A stretch of DNA of 9,323 bases from an uncultured Syntrophobacteraceae bacterium. Lineage in GTDB: Bacteria > Desulfobacterota > Syntrophobacteria > Syntrophobacterales > Syntrophobacteraceae. This document shows positions 1 to 4,849 of this stretch, piece after piece; position 1 is the stretch's first letter, and every line of letters begins with the position of its first letter. The notes below the pieces were generated by a model that saw nothing but the letters and a program-made list of their open reading frames with translations, was not told the origin of the DNA and did no database searches. The stretch covers positions 1-9,323 of the forward strand of contig CALBZH010000776.1 in assembly GCA_937889795.1 (NCBI GenBank), given 5' to 3'. The translations under genes were made by a program, and so were the position numbers.

Positions 1-1380
1 CAGCAACCGGGAGTCTACTTCGGGCTATTGGAAAACTACCCCTACGTCATCGCGCCGAACGACGCCGGCGAATTCGGGTATCCCAAGGGCGACTCCAACG
101 TAACGCTCAACTATGATGGCTCGGGGGGCGTGCCCATCGATTCCGTCTTCAGAAAGATGATGTTTGCGTATTTCATGAAAGACTGGGATATTTTCTTTAC
201 GACAAAAACCAACGACAAAAGCAAGATCCTTTTCCGTCGCAACATTCAGGAAAGAATTCGCACACTGACACCATATATCACTTTGGATCATGATCCTTAT
301 GCGATCATTACCGAAAGTCGAATATATTGGATGCAAGATGCCTACACAACGTCTCCATACTACCCGAATTCTGCCTATTATGGATCCGGGGCTGATAAAA
401 TCAATTACATCCGCAACTCACTCAAGATTGTCATTGATGCCTACACTGGCAAAGTTGATTATTATATATTCGATACCAAAGACCCCATTGTAAACGCTTA
501 TCGCAGAATGTATCCCGGGCTTTTCAAGGAGGAGAGTCAAATGCCCCCTGACGTCCGGTCCCAGGTCCGTTATCCGCAAGACCTGTTCGACATTCAGATG
601 TTCACCTACGCCAAATATCACCAGACCGATCCGGAGGTTTTTTACCAGCAAGAGGATATCTGGGACGTTGGCATACCCGAAGTGGTGCCTGAAAAACAGC
701 GCCCCACCCGATCTTATTACCTCACCCTGGACCTAATCGAGCCCAACCGCTTCGACTTCGTTCTGGTCTCGCCGATCATGCCGAAGGGGCGCGCCAATCT
801 CAGGGCAATGGCGCTCGCCGGATCCGATCGATTAAATTACGGAAAGCTCATTGTCTACAGTTTTCCCAAGGGGGAGCTCGTTTATGGACCCGCTCAGGTC
901 CATTCACTCATCAACCAGGACACGATGGTATCGCAGCAGTTTACGCTGTGGGATCAGGTGGGCTCGCAGGTTGCCCGCGGCAAGATGATCATTTTCCCCG
1001 TCGGGAGAATGCTCATTTACATCCAACCAGTCTATTTGAAGTCGTCCACGACCTTGAAGATCCCCGAGCTGAAACGGCTGATCATGACTCAGGGTCAGGT
1101 CGTCGTGATGGAAAAATCCCTGGAGGAAGCCTATTCAAAGATGATCGAGCGGCTGAAGGCGGAGACGGGGAGGATCGATCAGCGGTTTGCGCCATTGAAT
1201 CAAGTGCCTCAACCGGTGCTGGCACCACCCGCGGCACCCAAGGTGGAGGAGCCAAAGCCGAGTGCTGCTCAGCCTGTGCCGCCTCAACCGGCGGAACCCC
1301 AGCCCCAAGAGCCCGCTCAGGCAGAGCCTCAGCGGCAGGAGCCCGAATCCACGCCCCAGGCGAAACCGCAGGAATCCTGA
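1..1380 (+). CDS. UPF0182 family membrane protein, C-terminal half (5' truncated by window edge)
   Basis: The reading frame is open from base 1, so the start lies outside the window and 459 codons are visible. The fragment carries the soluble part typical of UPF0182 (COG1615) proteins, which are usually about 900-1000 residues with an N-terminal block of membrane helices; those helices are not in view. Recognisable stretches are PGVYFG at the left edge, GYPKGD near base 79, GGVPIDS near 127, RNIQERI near 240, DAYTTS near 337, MPPDVRSQVRYPQDLF near 541, LTLWDQ near 943 and the closing LPELKR-like segment IPELKR near 1060. After about base 1189 the protein runs into a tail of some 60 residues made mostly of Pro, Gln, Glu and Ala, which looks disordered. 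Bases of about 180-530 are clearly AT-richer than the rest (for example 33% GC at 421-480 against 70% at 1261-1320). The molecular function of this family is unknown to me. Family assignment is firm. Confidence 0.93.
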   Translation, partial: QQPGVYFGLLENYPYVIAPNDAGEFGYPKGDSNVTLNYDGSGGVPIDSVFRKMMFAYFMKDWDIFFTTKTNDKSKILFRRNIQERIRTLTPYITLDHDPYAIITESRIYWMQDAYTTSPYYPNSAYYGSGADKINYIRNSLKIVIDAYTGKVDYYIFDTKDPIVNAYRRMYPGLFKEESQMPPDVRSQVRYPQDLFDIQMFTYAKYHQTDPEVFYQQEDIWDVGIPEVVPEKQRPTRSYYLTLDLIEPNRFDFVLVSPIMPKGRANLRAMALAGSDRLNYGKLIVYSFPKGELVYGPAQVHSLINQDTMVSQQFTLWDQVGSQVARGKMIIFPVGRMLIYIQPVYLKSSTTLKIPELKRLIMTQGQVVVMEKSLEEAYSKMIERLKAETGRIDQRFAPLNQVPQPVLAPPAAPKVEEPKPSAAQPVPPQPAEPQPQEPAQAEPQRQEPESTPQAKPQES

Positions 1381-1411
1381 TCGCCGGGAGCCAGATGCAA
1401 CGCTCAGGATT
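1373..1411. terminator. Inverted repeat spanning both convergent stop codons (possible bidirectional terminator)
   Basis: AATCCTGA at 1373-1380 is the exact reverse complement of TCAGGATT at 1404-1411. The left arm ends in the TGA of the UPF0182 gene and the right arm begins with the reverse stop of the DUF1992 gene. The loop is 23 bases (1381-1403). Only a short T run (TTT) follows on the plus strand and no clear T tract on the minus strand, so it is not a classical intrinsic terminator. A role in ending both transcripts is an inference from position. Confidence 0.35.
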
Positions 1412-1802
1412 TGGACTCTTTCGACGGGGCGACCTTGGCCAGCACCCGGTCGTAGTAGACCTGGTTGTGCTCCAATGCGACCGAACGGCTTCGCGACAGA
1501 TTGAGCTTCATGATGAGATAATTGAGCTTCTGCATCTGGCGGTATTTTTCCTGCGTGTCCTGGATCCCCGAAAGCAGCTCCTGGGTTGAGAGTATTTCCT
1601 TCCGGAGCTCCAGCTCGGGGGGCAGACAATCGGCATTCTTGAGGATCTTGTAGGACATACGCAGATCCGCCGGGAGGTGGCTGTCGTCTTCGATCTCGAG
1701 GGGTTTTCCTTTTCCCGGAAGATCGTCGAACTCGCCATGCTCCATGGCTTGTCGGATCCGCTCCTCGGCGATCTTGTCGAAGATTGCAAAGAGATTGCTC
1801 AT
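1404..1802 (-). CDS. DUF1992 domain protein (YhdN / DnaJC28-like)
   Basis: This gene encodes 132 residues, the normal size for stand-alone bacterial DUF1992 proteins. The family signature is clear: an N-terminal helix IAEERIRQAMEHGEFDDLPG (residues 11-30), then GKGKPL (31-35) and an acidic EIEDD, followed by LPADLRMSYKILKNA (43-57) and the PPELELRKEI segment (61-70). The rest is predicted helical and charged. No catalytic residues are known for the family; the same domain occurs in the eukaryotic J-protein DNAJC28, and the cellular role is not established. I chose the ATG at 1802 over an in-frame TTG at 1832 for two reasons: a good -10 box (TATACT, minus strand) overlaps 1832-1837, so a TTG start there would precede transcription, and homologues begin at M-x-x-L/F close to the helix. 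The ribosome binding site is weak (GGAAAG about 6 bases upstream). The gene is convergent with the UPF0182 gene and divergent from the operon at 2003. Confidence 0.9.
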   Translation of the reverse strand: MSNLFAIFDKIAEERIRQAMEHGEFDDLPGKGKPLEIEDDSHLPADLRMSYKILKNADCLPPELELRKEILSTQELLSGIQDTQEKYRQMQKLNYLIMKLNLSRSRSVALEHNQVYYDRVLAKVAPSKESKS

Positions 1803-1831
1803 GCCGTTCTTTCCAATGCTCTGCAAAATCA

Positions 1832-1861
1832 AGTATAGTAGTTAACTGAGCTGTAGATCAC
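1832..1861 (-). promoter_or_regulatory. Candidate sigma70 promoter for the DUF1992 gene
   Basis: On the minus strand a TATACT hexamer (1837 down to 1832) matches the -10 consensus at five of six bases. Eighteen bases upstream lies GTGATC (1861-1856), a poor -35 with three matches to TTGACA. Transcription would start near 1825 and give a leader of about 23 bases before the ATG at 1802. The -10 is convincing, the -35 is not. Confidence 0.4.
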
Positions 1862-1871
1862 GCGTTCAACA

Positions 1872-1890
1872 AAAGCCTCGCACAGGCTTT
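1872..1890. promoter_or_regulatory. Perfect 7-5-7 dyad in the divergent intergenic region
   Basis: AAAGCCT (1872-1878) and AGGCTTT (1884-1890) are perfect reverse complements around the five-base loop CGCAC. It lies just upstream of the candidate -35 of the DUF1992 promoter and about 110 bases before the ATG at 2003, so it could be an operator shared by the divergent genes. Read on the minus strand, the stem is followed by TTTTGTTG and could also act as a weak intrinsic terminator against antisense readthrough. I saw no convincing plus-strand promoter for the operon between 1890 and 2002. Confidence 0.3.
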
Positions 1891-2002
1891 CTTGCGCCGA
1901 GCTCCACCGGGACGAGCACTAGGGCGGAGCATAAACCATCTGGCTCATTCGTGAAAAGAGTCAATTGCACGGATACCCAGCTCCAGGGAGACCTAAGGGA
2001 TT

Positions 2003-2716
2003 ATGGCGGAAGCACACCCCCCTCAATCGTCAACGCCCATTTCTCCTTCAAGCCCCATCTGGGTGCTTGGAGCGGGTCGATTCGGGGAGCTGGCCCTGAA
2101 ACGGCTGACGCGCCGCTTGCCGGACACCGACATCACGGTGATCGACGTCCGTCAGGACAAGCTCGACCGGCTCCGAAGCGAATATGGATCGCCCCACATG
2201 AGCATCCTCCAAGGGGATGGGCTCAACCGTATGAATCGGGACGATCTCCCGGAGGGGCTATGGATCGTTCCTGCCGTTCCCAAGCATGTCGCTTTCGTGT
2301 GGTTTGTAAATCGCCTCAGCGTGGTCGGGACGGTGACCGTCCTGCCGGTGCCCACCGAGCTGGACGGCCAGGTGCCGAATCCTTACCGTGTAGAGGAAGG
2401 GACCGTCTATGCCAGTCACGCGACCTTTCTCTGCCCGGATTCCTGCAGCGAGCCGGAGGACATTTGCACGTACACCAAACGGCCGCGAGCGACGAACCTT
2501 TTCGAGGTCATCAGCCGCGTCCAGGTACCGGAATATCGGGTTCTGGTCGTGAGGAGCCGCCAGCTGGCTCCCGGCGTCGGCGGCTATCCAATCGCTCAGC
2601 TGAGAAAGACCCTGGATCAGATCAGTGCTCACGAAGGGCGGTTTATTATTGCCACGAGCTGCCGTTGCCACAGTGTTATCAATGCCATGAACTGGGAGCC
2701 TCGATCAACGGGCTGA
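2003..2716 (+). CDS. TrkA-N-like NAD(P)-binding Rossmann protein with cysteine cluster
   Basis: This is a 237-residue soluble protein. After a Pro/Ser-rich leader of about 17 residues comes a Rossmann start: a beta strand PIWVLGAGRFGE with the glycine motif G23-A-G25-R-F-G28, helix ALKRLTRRL, then the strand DITVIDVR with acidic D48 where NAD-preferring proteins bind the ribose. This resembles TrkA-N/RCK domains, but no RCK-C domain, channel or dehydrogenase domain follows. The second half is unfamiliar. It holds C144, C148 and C155 in a C-x3-C-x6-C arrangement, and C220-x-C222-H223 near the end, suggesting a metal, Fe-S or redox site (inference). The ATG at 2003 is preceded by purine-rich GGGAG and AAGGGA, the latter rather close. 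The gene stops 41 bases before a GGDEF gene in the same direction, so the two are probably co-transcribed and may work together. The nucleotide-binding fold is well supported; ligand and role are unknown. Confidence 0.75.
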   Translation: MAEAHPPQSSTPISPSSPIWVLGAGRFGELALKRLTRRLPDTDITVIDVRQDKLDRLRSEYGSPHMSILQGDGLNRMNRDDLPEGLWIVPAVPKHVAFVWFVNRLSVVGTVTVLPVPTELDGQVPNPYRVEEGTVYASHATFLCPDSCSEPEDICTYTKRPRATNLFEVISRVQVPEYRVLVVRSRQLAPGVGGYPIAQLRKTLDQISAHEGRFIIATSCRCHSVINAMNWEPRSTG

Positions 2717-2745
2717 TTCTCTGCCGCTGGCTGCGCATTCGCCAC

Positions 2746-2750
2746 AGGAG
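2746..2750 (+). promoter_or_regulatory. Shine-Dalgarno site that fixes the GGDEF start at GTG 2758
   Basis: AGGAG at 2746-2750 lies seven bases before GTG 2758. The GGDEF frame stays open back to 1951, but that upstream part is the out-of-frame reading of the Rossmann gene, and it has no internal ATG between 2690 and 2758. This site is therefore the natural start. Confidence 0.7.
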
Positions 2751-2757
2751 TGTCAAT

Positions 2758-3486
2758 GTGAAAGGCAGGCCACACCGAAAACACCAGAGCACAGGGGCTC
2801 AGACGGAGCCCACCAAAGGAACGGCTTGCCCAGTGGGACACCATACGTGCGACCTGATCGAAGAGGTGAACCGCCTGCGCCAGGACTGCCGGCGTCTGAT
2901 GCAGCTCTCCATCACGGATCCGATGACGGGCTTCTACAATTTCCGTTATCTGATCCAAACCATGGAGCGGGAGATGGAGCGTACTCGCCGAACGGGACTC
3001 CCCATGGCGCTCATCATGATCGATCTCGACCACTTCAAGCGCGTCAATGACGAATACGGGCATCCGGTCGGAGATGCGGCTCTCCAGTGGGCTTGCCACA
3101 TCTGGCGAGAGAACATCCGGAGAATCGACATTCCCTGCCGCTATGGCGGGGAGGAATTCGTCATCGTTCTCCCTGGGACGACCCTCATGCAGGCGAAGAT
3201 GCTGGCGGAGAGACTTCGCCGCAAGCTTGCCGCGCTCCCGTTGCACGCGGAAAGCGAATCGATCCCCTTGACGGCGAGCTTCGGAGTGAGCGGTTACCAG
3301 GGCCAGGAGCCCTGCAGCCCGGAGATGGTGATCGAAGCCGCTGACAAGATGCTTCTGAAAGCCAAGGCAGAAGGGCGAAACCGCGTGTGCATCGAAATGG
3401 AGCCCGCTCGCGCTCCCGTCGACGAAGTCACTGCGGACGAGCGAGCGGCGTTGTTTGCGGATCCGGAGTCAACGAAGCCTTTCTGA
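2758..3486 (+). CDS. Diguanylate cyclase with a single GGDEF domain
   Basis: This is a 242-residue protein made of a short N-terminal segment and one GGDEF domain (about residues 47-212); such enzymes condense two GTP into c-di-GMP. The domain opens with ITDPMTGFYNFRYL (52-65). Expected functional residues are present and spaced as in PleD: D89 in MIDLDHF and E132 in G130-G-E-E-F134 for metal binding, N97 and D106 for guanine recognition, and the inhibitory site R121-R-I-D124 six residues before GGEEF. It should therefore be catalytically active and subject to product inhibition. There is no PAS, GAF, REC or membrane domain. The first 50 residues contain C24-P-V-G-H-H-T-C31 and C44 followed by a helix that could drive dimerisation. 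The cysteine/histidine pattern might be a small metal or redox site, which is speculative. It follows the Rossmann protein gene by 41 bases and precedes sppA by 37, consistent with one operon. An acidic tail follows the domain. Confidence 0.93.
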   Translation: MKGRPHRKHQSTGAQTEPTKGTACPVGHHTCDLIEEVNRLRQDCRRLMQLSITDPMTGFYNFRYLIQTMEREMERTRRTGLPMALIMIDLDHFKRVNDEYGHPVGDAALQWACHIWRENIRRIDIPCRYGGEEFVIVLPGTTLMQAKMLAERLRRKLAALPLHAESESIPLTASFGVSGYQGQEPCSPEMVIEAADKMLLKAKAEGRNRVCIEMEPARAPVDEVTADERAALFADPESTKPF

Positions 3487-3523
3487 GCCTCCATTCGAGG
3501 CGTGAACGGTTAACAGGAGCATC

Positions 3524-4543
3524 ATGCCAGTGCGGTTCCCACGAGCTTCCCGCTCCTTGGGCAGAGCCGGCCTTGCAGCCATATTGGCTGTGACCGTTGC
3601 GCTGTGCACGGGCTGCATCAAGCCCAAGATAACGCTCTTCGGCGATGGATCCGAGCCCCTGGAAGAGTACACGCTTGAGGGAAAAGGGAACGACAAGGTC
3701 CTCCTCCTTTCCATCAAGGGATTCATCGGCGAAGGATCGAAGGGAGGACTCCTGGCCTCGAAGCAGAGCATGGTTCAGGAGGTTGCGGCGCAGTTGAAAA
3801 AGGCCAGGGAGGATAAGGCCGTAAAGGGGTTGCTCCTGAAAGTCGACTCGCCTGGTGGCTCGGTTACGGCGAGCGATCTGCTCTATCACGAGATCCTCCG
3901 GTTCAAGGAGGAAAAGAAGCTCAGAGTCGTGGCCATCCTCATGGGGACGGCCGCAAGCGGCGGCTATTACGTTTCCTTGCCCGCGGACCGTATCGTCGCT
4001 CACCCGACGACGGTGACGGGCTCGGTTGGCGTGATCTCAGTCATTCCGAAGGTCTCCGGGATGATGGAAAAGCTCGGCCTGGAAGTCGAGGTGGACAAGC
4101 ATGGCAGGAACAAGGACATGGGATCGCCCTTCCGACGGAGTACCCCCGACGAGAAACGCATCCTTGAGGGACTCGTAGACGGACTGGGAAATCGATTCAT
4201 GCAGTTGGTCAGCCAGCACCGCAAGCTGAGTCCCGAATTACTCAGCGATGTGTCCACAGCTCGCATCTACCTGGCCGAGGAGGCCCTGCAAGTCGGCCTT
4301 GTCGACGAAATCGGGTATATCGACGACGGACTCAAGCAGGTCAAGAAACTTGCGGAAATCGACAAAGACGCCAAGCTCGTCGTCTATCGCCGCCACGAGA
4401 ATCCGGAAGACACGATCTACCATTCGGGAGCCGCCGACCTTCCGGCGAGCGCCCGCCTGCTCGATCTAGGCATTATCGTGCCTCTCTCCTCCCTGAGAAG
4501 CGGCCTGTACTACCTCTGGCTGCCAGGCTACGAAAATGATTGA
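3524..4543 (+). CDS. sppA: Signal peptide peptidase SppA (S49), predicted lipoprotein
   Basis: This is a 339-residue short-form S49 peptidase, which degrades released signal peptides and other membrane-associated peptides. The N-terminus is a positively charged, hydrophobic signal sequence ending at C28-T-G-C31; C31 fits a lipobox, although Cys at position -3 is unusual, so a plain membrane anchor is the alternative. The protease core starts near KVLLLSIKGFIGE (58-70). VDSPGGSV (107-114) is the conserved substrate-groove element, and TAASGGYY (142-149) carries the nucleophile S145. PTTVTGSVGVI (161-171) is the usual following strand, and NKDMGSPFR (196-204) carries the catalytic lysine K197. 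S145 and K197 are 52 residues apart, the same as Ser147/Lys199 of Bacillus subtilis SppA. The closing segment ARIYLAEEALQVGLVDEIG (246-264) is typical. AGGAG at 3515-3519 lies four bases before the ATG. The gene follows the GGDEF gene by 37 bases, which contain a small 5-bp hairpin at 3487-3501 directly after the stop. Confidence 0.93.
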   Translation: MPVRFPRASRSLGRAGLAAILAVTVALCTGCIKPKITLFGDGSEPLEEYTLEGKGNDKVLLLSIKGFIGEGSKGGLLASKQSMVQEVAAQLKKAREDKAVKGLLLKVDSPGGSVTASDLLYHEILRFKEEKKLRVVAILMGTAASGGYYVSLPADRIVAHPTTVTGSVGVISVIPKVSGMMEKLGLEVEVDKHGRNKDMGSPFRRSTPDEKRILEGLVDGLGNRFMQLVSQHRKLSPELLSDVSTARIYLAEEALQVGLVDEIGYIDDGLKQVKKLAEIDKDAKLVVYRRHENPEDTIYHSGAADLPASARLLDLGIIVPLSSLRSGLYYLWLPGYEND

Positions 4544-4546
4544 CGA

Positions 4547-4589
4547 GCTCCCGAAGAGGGTGTTCCAAAGCAACAGCCCTTCGGGGAGC
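4547..4589 (+). other. Intercistronic hairpin after sppA
   Basis: Starting four bases after the sppA stop, GCTC+CCGAAG (4547-4556) pairs with CTTCGG+GAGC (4579-4584, 4586-4589), with G4585 bulged. Inside, after a bulged A, GG/CC and TGTT/AACA (4561-4564 with 4572-4575) extend the stem to a seven-base loop. No T tract follows, so it is more likely an mRNA-processing or stability element, or a partial attenuator between sppA and the kinase pair, than a simple terminator. Function is inferred from structure and position only. Confidence 0.45.
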
Positions 4590-4633
4590 AAGCTCCAAGG
4601 AAATCGTCAGTCTCTTCAATAAGGAGCGGCCCC

Positions 4634-4849
4634 ATGAAACGGATGCTCCGTTTGTTCTGCCAACACGATTTCCACCTGTTTGCCTTTGTCGTCGGATTCC
4701 TGGCAATGAACTGGCCGTTTCTCAGCATCTTCGAAGGAAAAGGGCCGGAGGCGCTTATCCTCTATCTCTATGCCCTGTGGGCCCTGGTCATCGTTTTGTT
4801 GTTCTGCGTGGCTCGAAGTCTGAGCTCCCCATCAGGGAAAGGGCCATGA
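4634..4849 (+). CDS. Small two-helix membrane protein, translationally coupled to the SLC5 kinase
   Basis: This gene encodes 71 residues with two predicted membrane helices (about 13-32 and 41-62) joined by a short loop EGKGPEA, a basic N-terminus (MKRMLRLFCQH) and a Ser/Pro/Gly tail. Translation signals are strong: AAGGAG at 4621-4626, seven bases before the ATG. Its TGA (4847-4849) overlaps the ATG of the kinase gene (4846-4848) as ATGA, the classical layout for translational coupling. I do not recognise a named domain. Small two-helix proteins encoded beside sodium/solute symporters are common (for example the DUF485 protein before ActP and YhdT before PanF), and as I recall Pseudomonas cbrA is preceded by an overlapping small ORF called cbrX. 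By analogy this protein is probably a subunit or regulator of the SLC5 part of the downstream kinase. That role is an inference; that it is a real gene is well supported. Confidence 0.82.
   Translation: MKRMLRLFCQHDFHLFAFVVGFLAMNWPFLSIFEGKGPEALILYLYALWALVIVLLFCVARSLSSPSGKGP

Noticed and set aside
948..1589. 213-residue plus-strand frame across the convergent junction
   Set aside because: It reads out of frame through the UPF0182 tail and antisense through DUF1992, giving a Gly/Arg/Ala-rich product without a domain or ribosome site.
1803..1832. TTG start at 1832 for the DUF1992 protein
   Set aside because: The codon overlaps the best -10 box in the region, and the added residues are not part of the family.
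1891..2002. Sigma54- or sigma70-type promoter for the operon at 2003
   Set aside because: TGGCTC near 1940 lacks a correctly spaced TTGC element, and CATAAA and GATACC lack a matching -35; nothing was strong enough to report.
1951..2757. A long upstream extension of the GGDEF reading frame, making a 511-residue protein
   Set aside because: It overlaps the Rossmann gene in another frame, its translation is Arg/Pro/Gly-rich with no domain, and a good AGGAG site sits before GTG 2758.
4540..4845. N-terminal extension of the histidine kinase to 1159 residues
   Set aside because: It is the out-of-frame reading of the intercistronic hairpin and the 71-residue gene; ATG 4846 has its own ribosome site and begins with the expected CbrA-like first helix.
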